A stretch of DNA of 64,000 nt from Arthrobacter sp. OV608 (GTDB lineage Bacteria > Actinomycetota > Actinomycetes > Actinomycetales > Micrococcaceae): assembly GCA_900110595.1 (NCBI GenBank), contig FOEZ01000002.1, positions 62,001 to 126,000 on the forward strand. Direction: 5' to 3'. The position numbers were made by a program, and so were the translations under genes. Below the pieces are notes generated by a model. The model saw only the letters and a program-made list of their open reading frames with translations, was not told where the DNA came from and ran no database searches. Shown piece by piece: positions 24,268 through 33,228 of this stretch (the first letter of the stretch is position 1; the number at the start of each line of letters is the position of its first letter).

Positions 24268-26337
24268 CTAGGCGCGGAACACCTGGACCACGGCGGGACG
24301 GGGCGCGCGCACCTGGCCGGCTGCCGGCGTCGTACCTGCCGGGACGTAGTCCGGGAAGTAGGAGTTCGGCGCCTCGAAGGTGCCTTCCTCGCCCGGGTGC
24401 TGCACGGAGACGAACACCGTGCGCTCGTCGTCGTGGATGACCGGGCCGCAGGTCTCGGCGTCGCGGGGAACGGAGAGGAACTGTTCCACCTTGCCACGCT
24501 CGGCGCCGTCCAGGGTGACCTTGAAGAGACCGTCGTTGTAGCCGATGCCGGAGGGGGCGCCGTCGGTGGAGATCCAGAGGTTGCCGACGGAGTCGAAGGC
24601 CACGTTGTCCGGGCAGGAGATGGGCGAGACCTTGTCCACCGGGTAGCCGGAGAAGTAGGTGGCGTCACCCTGCGCCGGATCACCGCAGACCATCAGGAGG
24701 GTCCAATTGAACGTAGTGGACGTCTGGTCGCCGGTTTCGGTGATTTCCACGATGTGCCCGTCGCGGTTCTGCGTGCGCGGGTTGACCTCGGTGGCGCCTT
24801 CCTTTGTGCCCGTGCCGCGGTCCGAGTTGTTGGTGCAGACCACGTAGACCTTTCCGGTGTGCAGGCTCGGCTGGACATCCTCGCAGCGGTCCATCTTGGT
24901 GGGCCCAACCTTGTCCGCAGCCAGGCGGGTGTACACCAGGACCTCCTCGACGGACATGCCCGGGACGGCGGACTTTCCGGCCACCACCAGGGGCAGCCAT
25001 TCGCCCGTGCCGTCGAACGCGCCGTCGGAAGGAAGCGCCCCGGTGCCGGTGATTTCGGGAGAGGGTGAGTTGCCGGTGAACTTGGCAACGTAAAGGTCGC
25101 CCTCGGACAGCAGGTTCATGTTGTGCCGGCGGTCGCCTTCACGATACTTCTCTGCGGAGACGAACTTGTAGAGGTAGTCGAACTTCTCGTCATCGCCCAT
25201 GTAGGCCACCACGTGCCCGGATTCGGCCACGATCACGTTGGCGCCCTCGTGCTTGAACCGGCCCATGGCGGAGCGCTTCTTGGGGGTGGAGGTGGGGTCG
25301 AACGGGTCAACCTCGACGATCCAGCCGAACCGGTTGGTTTCGTTCTCGTAGCCGGCGTTGCGGGTATCGAAGCGGGGGTCGTCCAACTCCCACTTGCGGT
25401 TGGTGGGCTTGGCGGTGAGGCCGTAGCGCTTGTCACTGGCTGAAGTGCCGGCGGCGACGAAGTAGCCGTTGAAGTTCTCCTCGCCGGAAAGGATGGTGCC
25501 CCAGGGCGTGGTGCCGCCGGAGCAGTTGCCGAACGTGCCCTTGATGGCGCGGCCGGAGGGGTCCGCGACGGTCTTGACGAGCGCGGAACCGGCAACGGGG
25601 CCGGTCAGTTCATAGGTGGTGTCGGAGAGGTAGCGGCGGTTCAGCGGTGCACCCTTGACGTAGCTCCACGGTTTGGTGGTGTTCTTGCGCTCCAGCTCCA
25701 CGACGGCCAGGCCATGGGCGGCGCGGCCGATCGCGCGGGTTTCCTTGGCGTCGTATCCGGCCGGGACCATGATGTTCTCGTTGGTGTATTCGTGGTTGGT
25801 GAACAGCACGGCGCGGCGGCCCTTGCTGTCCGGAATTTCCACGATGTCCGTGTAGTCATTGTTGTAGCCGAACTGGCGGGCCTGTGCTGCCGCGGTCTGG
25901 TTGTTCAGGTCGAAGTCCGGCGAGTCGGCGAACAGCGGGTCGCCCCAGCGGATGACCGGCTGCCAGGTGAATCCCTCGGGAACGGTGAAGGCGTCAACGG
26001 CCTTGTCCACCGGCTTAATGGCCGTGAACTGCAGCTTGGACTTGCCGAAGCCTTCCTTGGCAGCCTTGGAAAGGCCTGCGGCACTCGCGGGTTCGGCGGA
26101 CGTCACGGCGCTTCCAAGTACGACGGCGAGGGCACCGGCGGCGCCGAAGCCCAGGGCGGCGCGGCGGGACATGGTGGCGGAGGCGATGTCGCGGAAGTAG
26201 CTGTTGGAGCTGGTGTTGCAGACGTCGCCAGCGCAGGCGTTGTCGCACTTGAGCGCGCAGGTGACGGGGCTCCGCTTGCCCTTGGTGTGGCCAAGCATGG
26301 GCAGCAGGTTGAACTTGCGGGCAGTCGTTTCAGACAT
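24268..26337 (-). CDS. PhoX-family alkaline phosphatase, Tat-exported
   Basis: 689 residues, DUF839/PhoX family: secreted Ca/Fe-dependent phosphatase releasing phosphate from monoesters. A twin-arginine signal, SRRAALGFGAAGALAVV, begins near residue 57, after an unusually long N-region containing three cysteines. The family's conserved pieces are visible: FTNHEYTNEN, GTFGNCSGGTTPWGTILSGEENF, YENETNRFGWIVEVDP, KRSAMGRFKHEGANV, CPDNVAFDSVGNLWISTDG. It stands between menD and menC and is bracketed by two blocks of a 32-bp-spaced repeat. Phosphate control is expected from the family, but no Pho box was confirmed. Confidence 0.9.
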   Translation of the reverse strand: MSETTARKFNLLPMLGHTKGKRSPVTCALKCDNACAGDVCNTSSNSYFRDIASATMSRRAALGFGAAGALAVVLGSAVTSAEPASAAGLSKAAKEGFGKSKLQFTAIKPVDKAVDAFTVPEGFTWQPVIRWGDPLFADSPDFDLNNQTAAAQARQFGYNNDYTDIVEIPDSKGRRAVLFTNHEYTNENIMVPAGYDAKETRAIGRAAHGLAVVELERKNTTKPWSYVKGAPLNRRYLSDTTYELTGPVAGSALVKTVADPSGRAIKGTFGNCSGGTTPWGTILSGEENFNGYFVAAGTSASDKRYGLTAKPTNRKWELDDPRFDTRNAGYENETNRFGWIVEVDPFDPTSTPKKRSAMGRFKHEGANVIVAESGHVVAYMGDDEKFDYLYKFVSAEKYREGDRRHNMNLLSEGDLYVAKFTGNSPSPEITGTGALPSDGAFDGTGEWLPLVVAGKSAVPGMSVEEVLVYTRLAADKVGPTKMDRCEDVQPSLHTGKVYVVCTNNSDRGTGTKEGATEVNPRTQNRDGHIVEITETGDQTSTTFNWTLLMVCGDPAQGDATYFSGYPVDKVSPISCPDNVAFDSVGNLWISTDGAPSGIGYNDGLFKVTLDGAERGKVEQFLSVPRDAETCGPVIHDDERTVFVSVQHPGEEGTFEAPNSYFPDYVPAGTTPAAGQVRAPRPAVVQVFRA

Positions 26338-26475
26338 GGGTGCCTTCCAAAAAATCGATGCGGTCCGCCCACCCTGCCAGCCAGTTCCTACGCTCAGTAG
26401 TCAGTGAGGTGAAGTTCCGGTGAACCGCCGGTGACCTGCAGGAACGTGATGGCGCGTCAGCAGGAAAGGCACACC

Positions 26476-26521
26476 AAGTGAGAGAGCGTCCCGGGAAACC
26501 CCGCGTTGAGTGAGAGAGCGT
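26476..26521. repeat. Two further copies of the 32-bp-spaced motif
   Basis: AAGTGAGAGAGCGT at 26476-26489 and GAGTGAGAGAGCGT at 26508-26521, again exactly 32 bp apart and in the same orientation as the right half of the array at 24163-24240. They lie between phoX and menC, touching the end of menC. Confidence 0.75.
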
Positions 26522-26523
26522 CG

Positions 26524-27516
26524 CTACGGGGCGAGGAGGGCGTGGACGCGACGGAGCCGGGCCAGCCACCAGTCGCGACGTTCTGCGGAAGCCGCATACT
26601 GCTCAAGCAGCCCGGCGTCGGCGGCCACGTCGCGGAGGCGGATGGCGCCGTCGTCGGCCACCAACGGATCCGTGGTGACGTCCGATTCAAACAGGGACAC
26701 CGTCCCCAGCCCGCACGCGTAGGGCAGCTCGGGCAGCGCTGCCGCGAGCGCAAGGCCCGCCCGGATCCCCACCGACGTGTCCAGCGCAGAACTGACGACG
26801 GCGGGCAGCGCGGCCTGTGCCACGATGTCCAAAGCGCGCCGCACTCCCCCGAGCGGCGCCACCTTGACCACAATCAGGTCCGCCGCGCCGGCCCGCGCCA
26901 CTTTCAGGGGATCGGATTCCTTGCGGACGCTTTCATCCGCCGCGATCAGCACTGGAGTACCCGCGGACTGTAAAGCGCGCCGCACCTCGGCCAGGCCGTC
27001 GATGGTGGGGACGGGCTGCTCAGCGTATTCGAGTCCGACGCCGGCCAGCCGGGTGAGTGCCTTGATGGCCGTGGGGACGTCCCAGCCGCCGTTCGCGTCC
27101 ACGCGGATGGCTGCGTCCGGCAATGCGGAGCGGACCGCGGCGAGGCGGGCTGAATCGTCGTCGAGCGTCTGGCCCTGCTCGGCCACCTTGACCTTGACCG
27201 CGTCCACCCGGCCAAAGCGCGCAAGTATCTCGGGCACACGCTCCGCTGCAACGGCGGGGACGGTGGCGTTGACCGGGATCATGGGCCGCAGCGGAGCAGG
27301 AAAGCCTTGCCAGCCGGCCTCGATGGCGGCGGCCAGCCAGTTGGAGGCCTCGGCGTCGGCATATTCCGGAAAGGGGCAGAATTCGCCCCAGCCGGCCGGG
27401 CCTTGGAGCAGGAGCGACTCGCGTTCCATGATGCCGCGGAACTTCACGCGCATGGGCAGGCTCACCACGTGTGCACCTGCCAGGAGTTCTTCAAGGGCGG
27501 GCACAGCAGTAGGCAT
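26524..27516 (-). CDS. menC: o-Succinylbenzoate synthase
   Basis: Enolase-superfamily dehydratase making o-succinylbenzoate for menaquinone; 330 residues. Catalytic KxK in VKVKVAEQG, metal ligands Asp in RVDANGGWD, Glu in EYAEQPV and Asp in IAADESV, and second base Lys in IVVKVAPLGG are all present. Start ATG 27516. The family also includes N-acylamino-acid racemases, but the surrounding men genes favour MenC. menB, menE and menA are not in the window. Confidence 0.9.
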   Translation of the reverse strand: MPTAVPALEELLAGAHVVSLPMRVKFRGIMERESLLLQGPAGWGEFCPFPEYADAEASNWLAAAIEAGWQGFPAPLRPMIPVNATVPAVAAERVPEILARFGRVDAVKVKVAEQGQTLDDDSARLAAVRSALPDAAIRVDANGGWDVPTAIKALTRLAGVGLEYAEQPVPTIDGLAEVRRALQSAGTPVLIAADESVRKESDPLKVARAGAADLIVVKVAPLGGVRRALDIVAQAALPAVVSSALDTSVGIRAGLALAAALPELPYACGLGTVSLFESDVTTDPLVADDGAIRLRDVAADAGLLEQYAASAERRDWWLARLRRVHALLAP

Positions 27517-27545
27517 GGACCCACTGTACAAGCGGGCGTTTGCCG

Positions 27546-28562
27546 CTAGATCCATTTGTTGTGGCGGAACGTCCAGTAGAGCGCCAGTCCCATGGCCACC
27601 ATCAACCCCAGCGCGAAGGGGTAGCCGAACACCCAGTCCAGCTCGGGCATGGAGCGGAAGTTCATGCCGTAGATGGTTCCCACGAGCGTCGGGGCGAACA
27701 GGATCGCCGCCCAGGACGAGATCCGCTTGACCTGCTCACTCTGCGCAAAACTGGATTCAGTGAGCCGGCGCATCTCGTCGTTCTGCCGTTGGGCCACGAG
27801 GGCGGCGTTGACCGCCAGGGCGTTCTGCAGCAGCGCCCGGAAGGAGGCTACGCGTTCGTTAAGCCGCAGCACGTGGTCCAGCACATCACGGAAATGGTCC
27901 TGGAGTTCGGGGTGGGGCACCCGCTCCGGAGTACCGGCGGTGAGTGCCTGCAGGAGGCCAACCAGGGGGCTGGTGGCGCGCTGGAAGGTGATCACCTGGC
28001 GGGACAGTTCATAGATTCGGCGGGAAACGTCGGGGTCGGCTCCGAAGAGGTCGTCCTCGATCTCGTCGATGTCGTTCTCGAGTCCCGCCGCCACCGGCTC
28101 GTACTCGTCCACCACCTGGTCCAGGATGCCGTAGAGCACGGCGTTTGGGCCCAGCGCGAGGAACTCCGGCATGGATTCCATCCGCCGGCGGACCTTGGCG
28201 AGGTCCGGGGATTCGGCGTGCCGGACGGTCACTACGTAGTCCTGGCCCACAAAAACGTGGATCTCGCCGAAGTCCACCTTTTCGACGTCGTCCAGGTAGC
28301 GGGCGGGCCGCAGGACAAGGAATACGCATTCGCCGTAATGCTCCAGCTTGGCGCGCTGGTGCCCGGCGAGGGCGTCCTCCACGGCCAGGGGGCTGAGGTC
28401 GAACTCCTCGGCCACGGACTGCAGTTCCTCGGCGTCCGGCCGGTACAGCCCGATCCAGGCCATCCCCTCCCGCTGCCGCAGCACAAAGTAGGTTTCGTCC
28501 AGGCTCCCGGGGTCCTGCGTGCGCAGCCCGTCAACATACACAGCGTTGTCGATGATGGTCAC
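27546..28562 (-). CDS. corA: CorA-family magnesium/divalent cation channel
   Basis: 338 residues. Cytoplasmic alpha/beta domain, long helices, and two C-terminal membrane segments with the pore signature GMN in TIYGMNFRSMPEL. Passive Mg2+ uptake is the usual role; Co/Ni transport or Zn efflux (ZntB) occur in the family. Start GTG 28562 is set by AAAGGAGG 6 nt upstream. A monocistronic gene, divergent from the ArsR regulator. Confidence 0.9.
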   Translation of the reverse strand: MTIIDNAVYVDGLRTQDPGSLDETYFVLRQREGMAWIGLYRPDAEELQSVAEEFDLSPLAVEDALAGHQRAKLEHYGECVFLVLRPARYLDDVEKVDFGEIHVFVGQDYVVTVRHAESPDLAKVRRRMESMPEFLALGPNAVLYGILDQVVDEYEPVAAGLENDIDEIEDDLFGADPDVSRRIYELSRQVITFQRATSPLVGLLQALTAGTPERVPHPELQDHFRDVLDHVLRLNERVASFRALLQNALAVNAALVAQRQNDEMRRLTESSFAQSEQVKRISSWAAILFAPTLVGTIYGMNFRSMPELDWVFGYPFALGLMVAMGLALYWTFRHNKWI

Positions 28563-28738
28563 AGCCGTCCTCCTTTGTTGAACACAGCATCTCCTCCGGC
28601 GGGAGGAAGCGGTGCCCCTCGAAGCCCCGCGTGAGCCCATGGTTCCCTTGATCCGCACACTACTCAGCTTCACGGTTTTGGGAAGACCGAACACCGCAAG
28701 CGCTGAAACGCGCGCTCCAACAGATCTTCCACTCATAC

Positions 28739-28761
28739 CCATATGGATATATGATGTGTTC
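28739..28761 (+). promoter_or_regulatory. Promoter/operator of the ArsR gene, probably leaderless
   Basis: CCATATGG palindrome (28739-28746) followed by TATGAT (28750-28755), only 6 nt before the ATG at 28762. If TATGAT is the -10 box, transcription starts at or next to the start codon. The palindrome overlaps the spacer and -10, as expected for an autorepressing ArsR protein. No good -35 is seen. Confidence 0.4.
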
Positions 28762-29103
28762 ATGGCGCGGGCGGCAACAACGGCAGATGCATTCAACGCG
28801 GTGGCCGAGCCCCGCCGCCGGGAGATCCTGGACGCCCTCAGCGAAGGCGAGCGGCCCGTCAACGAGCTGGTGGACCTGCTCGGCCTGGCACAGCCGCACG
28901 TGTCACGCCACTTGCGGGTCCTGCGCGAGGTGGGAGCCGTCGTCGCACGTGATGAAGGCCGGCACCGCGTCTACCGGCTTAATCCGCAAGCCCTCAAACC
29001 CATCCACGACTGGGTGGCCGGCTACCGGCATCTCTGGGAGGAGCGCTTCGAGCTCCTGGAAGATGTGCTGGAGGACCTCAAAGAGTCAGACACGCAAGAG
29101 TAG
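28762..29103 (+). CDS. ArsR-family winged-helix repressor
   Basis: 113 residues. Helix-turn-helix region LVDLLGLAQPHVSRHLRVLREVGAV (about 34-58), beta wing with RDEGRHRVYRLNP, and a C-terminal helix for dimerising. No metal-binding CVC motif, so it belongs to the non-metal subgroup that is often paired with an SRPBCC/AHSA1 gene, as here (10-nt gap). It probably represses its own two-gene operon; the inducer is unknown. ATG 28762 has no Shine-Dalgarno, consistent with a leaderless transcript. Confidence 0.85.
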   Translation: MARAATTADAFNAVAEPRRREILDALSEGERPVNELVDLLGLAQPHVSRHLRVLREVGAVVARDEGRHRVYRLNPQALKPIHDWVAGYRHLWEERFELLEDVLEDLKESDTQE

Positions 29104-29113
29104 GAGCAGGGCA

Positions 29114-29614
29114 ATGCCACACACCGGAATCCTGGACGTCAGTTTCCCCAGCGATGAGGAAATCCTGATCACCCGCACCGTGAACGCGCCCCGGCACCTC
29201 GTCTACAAAGCCTGGACCACGCCGGACCTCGTGAGGAGATGGTGGCCCGGCAGGCGCGGGGAGATGACGGTGGCAGACATGGACTTCCGCGTGGGAGGTG
29301 CCTGGCGGTATGTGATGGTGGCGCACGGTGAATTCGAGGTGGCCTTCCACGGGACGTACCGGGAGATCGTGCCCAACGAGCGGATCGTCCACACCGAAAT
29401 CATGGAGATGCCAGGCACCGCTCCGGACAGTGAGGAGGGCGCCGTGCTGAACACTGTCACCTTTGAAGTGGCCGACGGCGGCGCCACCCTGGTCAGCATG
29501 CGCACTGATGCGGGGAGCAAGGAAGTGCGCGACATTATTGCCCAGTCCGGCATGGAGGACGGCGTCCGCGAGCAGTTCGAGATGATTGAAGAGCTGGCGG
29601 CCGCCCTCTCCTGA
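29114..29614 (+). CDS. SRPBCC / AHSA1-like protein
   Basis: 166-residue START-fold protein with the typical motif pattern: ITRTVNAPRHLVYKAWTTPDLVRRWW, MDFRVGGAWRYVM, FHGTYREIVPNERIVHTE, then a C-terminal long helix. This is the group found beside ArsR regulators, often annotated as activator of Hsp90-like or toxin-response. The ligand is not known. Start ATG 29114 has AGGAG 9 nt upstream. Probably co-transcribed with the regulator. Confidence 0.85.
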   Translation: MPHTGILDVSFPSDEEILITRTVNAPRHLVYKAWTTPDLVRRWWPGRRGEMTVADMDFRVGGAWRYVMVAHGEFEVAFHGTYREIVPNERIVHTEIMEMPGTAPDSEEGAVLNTVTFEVADGGATLVSMRTDAGSKEVRDIIAQSGMEDGVREQFEMIEELAAALS

Positions 29615-29640
29615 CCCTTGCAGCGGATAAACTCGCGGGT

Positions 29641-30816
29641 GTGACCGCTTCCGGCCTTGCCACCCGCTCATCCTCCGCCCCGCTCTACGCCGCCGGATTC
29701 GTCACGGCGTTCGGCGCGCACAGCATTGCTGCGGGCCTGGGCGCGCAGAGTGGCAACATCGGCCTGACGCTGCTTAACCTGGGCATCCTCCTGGCGCTGT
29801 ACGACATCTCGGAGGTGTTCCTCAAACCCGTTTTCGGCGCCCTCAGTGACCGGGTTGGCCCCAAGCCCGTGATCGTCGGCGGGCTCTTCGCCTTTGCTGT
29901 GCTGTCCCTGATCGGCCTGTGGGCGGCGGATCCGCTCATGCTGGCGCTGGCCCGGCTGGGCCAGGGCGCGGCGGCGTCCGCGTTTTCCCCGGCGTCGTCC
30001 TCCATGGTGGCCAGGCTGGCACGCGGCGGAAAAGCCGGCACGTACTTCGGCAGGTACGGGTCCTGGAAGAGCCTGGGCTACATCATCGGCCCGCTGCTCG
30101 GCGCCGGCCTCATCTTCGCCGGCGGCTTCCCCCTGCTGTTCGGGGCCCTTTCCGTGCTGGCTGTGGTGACGGCGGTCTGGGTCCTGGCTGCGGTGCCTCA
30201 CCTTGAGCCGCTCCCCCGCCAGCGGTACACGGTGATGGACCTGGCACGGCAGGTGGGCGAACGCCGCTTCCTGGTGCCCACGCTGGTGCTGGCTGCGTCC
30301 ACTGCTGCCCTTGGCGCAGCCGTCGGCTTCTTTCCCGCGCTGGCCACCCGGCACGGGCTCGGCGCCCTGGCCGGCACTGCAGCCGTCAGCGTCCTCGCCG
30401 CCGGCTCGGTACTGGTCCAGCCGTGGATGGGCCGGATGCGGGACAGCCACCGCATCACTGACAACCGGGGCACGACGGCGGGCCTGCTGCTGATCGCTGC
30501 GGGTGTCGGCCTGGTGGCGCTCGCCCCGGGCGTGGTCACCATCTTCGTTGCCGCGGCAGTAATCGGCGCGGGCATCGGTGCTGTTACCCCACTCGGGTTC
30601 GCCCACCTCGCGGACACCACACCGCCGGAGCGGATGGGACGGACTATGGGGTCCGCCGAACTCGGGCGGGAACTGGGCGACGCCGGCGGGCCGCTGCTGG
30701 TGGGCGGTATCGCTACCCTCACGGCCCTGCCTTTCGGCCTGGGCGCCCTGGCGGTGCTCGTTGCCGCGGCCAGCATCCCGCGGCTGGGAGCTGTCCCGCC
30801 CCGCCTGCCCAACTAG
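29641..30816 (+). CDS. MFS transporter (efflux type)
   Basis: 391 residues with about twelve hydrophobic segments. Motif A-like loop FGALSDRVGPKPVI between segments 2 and 3, and GRYGSWKSLGYIIGPLLGA in the middle of the N-half. It resembles multidrug or sugar efflux carriers; substrate unknown. Start GTG 29641. It follows the SRPBCC gene by 26 nt and may be part of the ArsR-controlled unit. Its TAG stop lies inside a palindromic repeat that could double as its terminator. Confidence 0.8.
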   Translation: MTASGLATRSSSAPLYAAGFVTAFGAHSIAAGLGAQSGNIGLTLLNLGILLALYDISEVFLKPVFGALSDRVGPKPVIVGGLFAFAVLSLIGLWAADPLMLALARLGQGAAASAFSPASSSMVARLARGGKAGTYFGRYGSWKSLGYIIGPLLGAGLIFAGGFPLLFGALSVLAVVTAVWVLAAVPHLEPLPRQRYTVMDLARQVGERRFLVPTLVLAASTAALGAAVGFFPALATRHGLGALAGTAAVSVLAAGSVLVQPWMGRMRDSHRITDNRGTTAGLLLIAAGVGLVALAPGVVTIFVAAAVIGAGIGAVTPLGFAHLADTTPPERMGRTMGSAELGRELGDAGGPLLVGGIATLTALPFGLGALAVLVAAASIPRLGAVPPRLPN

Positions 30817-30873
30817 GTAGCGCCAAGTGTCGTTTTGGAGCTCGAAAACGACAGTTAGCGCTACCCAGTTGGG
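30808..30873. repeat. Palindromic repeat element, copy 1 (overlaps MFS stop)
   Basis: Arms of about 29 nt: CCCAACTAGGTAGCGCCAAG and on, against the right arm ending GCGCTACCCAGTTGGG, with three mismatches and a short loop around GGAGCTC. The TAG stop of the MFS gene is part of it. A second, more diverged copy is at 39737-39801. Confidence 0.75.
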
Positions 30874-30912
30874 ATGCGGCCAGCTCCCAGCTTTCTGTGA
30901 CACCCTTAACCG

Positions 30913-31818
30913 GTGACAATCTCGCGGCAGACCTCCACCAGGACACCCAGCCGGCCCGCTCCGGGTTCGGGTTTCCTGTTCGTTCTTGCCACGCTGGCGT
31001 GCATCGCCGGTTTGATCGCGACGTACCACTACTTTGTCCAGACCACCACAGGCCAGTTCATCGACGAGTCGGCGCTGGTGGAGGCTGTGCAGATCCACGG
31101 GCCGGCCGGCAAGGCGAGCACCAAGTTCCTGGACCTGCTGCCCACCATCTCACTGGTGATGGCCGCCGTCGTGGTCTTGTTTGTCACCGTGATCCGCAAG
31201 CACTGGACCGAAGCCGGCATCGCAGTGGCCGCCTGCATCGGCGCGAACATCGCCACGCAGGTGCTCAAGGACCTGCTGCCGGCACGGCCGGACAAGGGCG
31301 TGGTGACGCTGGAACTGAACTCGCTGCCGTCCGGCCACACCACGCTCGCGGCGTCCGCTGCCGCTGCCGTATTCCTGATGGCATCGCCGCGGTGGCGGCC
31401 GATGGCCGGTTTCGTAGGCGGCACGTTCGCCATCGCCTCCGGGGTGTCCACGCTGATCAACCAGTGGCACCGGCCGGCCGACGTGGTGGCCGCATTCCTG
31501 TTGGTGGGCGCGTTTATGATTCCCGCAGGCTGGCTGATCATCCGGCGGGGAATGTGGAACGCCTGGGACGGTTTCGGCGCGCACGTGGGTTCGGCCAGGA
31601 TCTGGCTGTCGCTGCCGGTGGTGATCGGGCTGGCGTCGGCGGCCGTGGCGATGTATTCGCTGGCCCGGATTGCGCCGAGCCCCTGGCAGGAGACCAGCAC
31701 CACCAACTACTTCTGGGCCGGTATCTCCCTGATTGTCATCGCCGGTTACCTGGCCACCGTCGCCACCACTGCCCTGTTCGCATTCTCCGCACGACGACGG
31801 GACTCACCACAGCGCTGA
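30913..31818 (+). CDS. PAP2-family membrane phosphatase
   Basis: 301 residues with about seven hydrophobic segments. PAP2 catalytic motifs: KDLLPARP (motif 1), PSGHTTLAAS (motif 2, His general acid) and STLINQWHRPADV (motif 3, nucleophile His). In motif 3 the usual SR pair reads ST, a variation found in some actinobacterial members. Likely acts on a lipid phosphate or undecaprenyl diphosphate at the outer face. Start GTG 30913. Convergent with the M20 peptidase gene, with 12 nt between stops. Confidence 0.82.
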   Translation: MTISRQTSTRTPSRPAPGSGFLFVLATLACIAGLIATYHYFVQTTTGQFIDESALVEAVQIHGPAGKASTKFLDLLPTISLVMAAVVVLFVTVIRKHWTEAGIAVAACIGANIATQVLKDLLPARPDKGVVTLELNSLPSGHTTLAASAAAAVFLMASPRWRPMAGFVGGTFAIASGVSTLINQWHRPADVVAAFLLVGAFMIPAGWLIIRRGMWNAWDGFGAHVGSARIWLSLPVVIGLASAAVAMYSLARIAPSPWQETSTTNYFWAGISLIVIAGYLATVATTALFAFSARRRDSPQR

Positions 31819-31830
31819 CGCCGCGCAGGG

Positions 31831-33225
31831 TCAGTCCAGGGAATTAAGCCGGGCAATCAACAGAGCCTCGGCGACGATGGCGTTTTCGAAATCGCCCAGA
31901 TGGATCGATTCGTTCGCCCCGTGCGCCCGGGAATCCGGATCCTCCGCGCCGGTGATCAGGACTTCCGCCCGCGGGTACAGCTTGGTCAGGATATTGACCG
32001 CGGGAATCGAGCCGCCCACCCCCATGCAGACGGCGGGCACGCCCCACGTGTCCTCCATCGCCCCGAGCATGGTCCGGGCGGCCCGTGAGGACGCGTCGCC
32101 GGCAAACCCCTCGGTTCGGCCGGCGGGCGTAAGGGTCACGTCGGCGCCGAAGGGAGTGTGTGACTCCACATGCCGTCGGACTGCCTCCATCGCGGCGGCC
32201 GTATCCGTCTCCGGCGCCAGGCTGAGGCTGAACTTAGCCCGGGCCACCGGCAGCAGAGTGTCCGAGGAAAGAGCCACCGAAGGAACGTCCATCCCGATAA
32301 CCGCCAGCGCCGGCTTGGTCCACAGCCGCGACGTCAACGACCCCGAGCCGGCCAGCGGAACCTCGGGACGCACGCCGGAATCCGCCCGGAACTCCTCCTC
32401 GGACAGGAAAGGACCCGGTGCATCAGAGGAAAGCAGCCCCTCTACCGCGACGCCGCCGTCGTCGTGATGCAGCGTGGCAACCAGCCGGGACAGCACGGTG
32501 ACCGCATCCAGCAGCGGCCCGCCGTACGTGCCCGAATGCAGCGCATGGTCCAGCACCTGCACCTCGATGGTGCCCAGGATCAACCCACGCAGGCTGGTGG
32601 TCAGCGCCGGTACCCCCACCTTCCAGTTTCCGGAGTCGGCCACCACCAGGACGTCGGCGTGAAGCAGGTCCGCGTGCTGTTGAAGCAGCAGGGGAAGCGG
32701 CGGCGAACCGGCTTCCTCCTCGCCGTCGATGAACACCGTCACCCCGAGCTCCAGATCATCGCCCAGCACGTGCAGCGCGTTCCGGAAAGCGGCCAGGTGC
32801 AGCATCACGCCCGCCTTGTTGTCCGCCACTCCCCTGCCCCAGAGCCGGCCGTCCCGCTCCACCGCTTCAAAGGGGGGACTCTCCCACAGGGCGATGTCAC
32901 CGGCCGGCTGGACGTCATAATGCGCGTACAGCAGCAGTGTCGGCTTGCCGTTGCGGGCCGGCCTGCGACCCACCACCGCCGGTGCCCCCGGTGCACCGTC
33001 CGGCCGGGGTGCCTGGAGGATGTCGACGTCGGTGATCCCGGCCTCGTGAAGCAATGCCGCCACGTGCCGCGCAGCTGTGTCCAGTTCGGCCGGGTCGAAG
33101 GAGTCCCACGCCATCGCCGGGATCCGGACCAGCCCGGACAATTGGCCGACGGCGGCCGCAAAGTCCGCTGCGACCGCTTGGCGGAGCGAGGGCAACAGGG
33201 AGGTGTGTGTGCCTTCCAGGGTCAA
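31831..33225 (-). CDS. M20-family dipeptidase/peptidase
   Basis: 464-residue metallo-aminoacylase/dipeptidase. Zinc ligands and catalytic residues: HYDVQP, VADNK, DGEEEAGS, ADSG and the late AHGANES. A lid/dimerisation domain sits between (about 200-310, including HALHSGTYGG). It is nearest to the ArgE/DapE/CNDP-type dipeptidases. Start appears to be TTG 33225, 3 nt after the amidotransferase stop, so it is co-translated. In the better known NAGGN trio an M42 peptidase takes a comparable place, which suggests a role in turning over the cluster's peptide product. Confidence 0.85.
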   Translation of the reverse strand: MTLEGTHTSLLPSLRQAVAADFAAAVGQLSGLVRIPAMAWDSFDPAELDTAARHVAALLHEAGITDVDILQAPRPDGAPGAPAVVGRRPARNGKPTLLLYAHYDVQPAGDIALWESPPFEAVERDGRLWGRGVADNKAGVMLHLAAFRNALHVLGDDLELGVTVFIDGEEEAGSPPLPLLLQQHADLLHADVLVVADSGNWKVGVPALTTSLRGLILGTIEVQVLDHALHSGTYGGPLLDAVTVLSRLVATLHHDDGGVAVEGLLSSDAPGPFLSEEEFRADSGVRPEVPLAGSGSLTSRLWTKPALAVIGMDVPSVALSSDTLLPVARAKFSLSLAPETDTAAAMEAVRRHVESHTPFGADVTLTPAGRTEGFAGDASSRAARTMLGAMEDTWGVPAVCMGVGGSIPAVNILTKLYPRAEVLITGAEDPDSRAHGANESIHLGDFENAIVAEALLIARLNSLD

Positions 33226-33228
33226 GGA

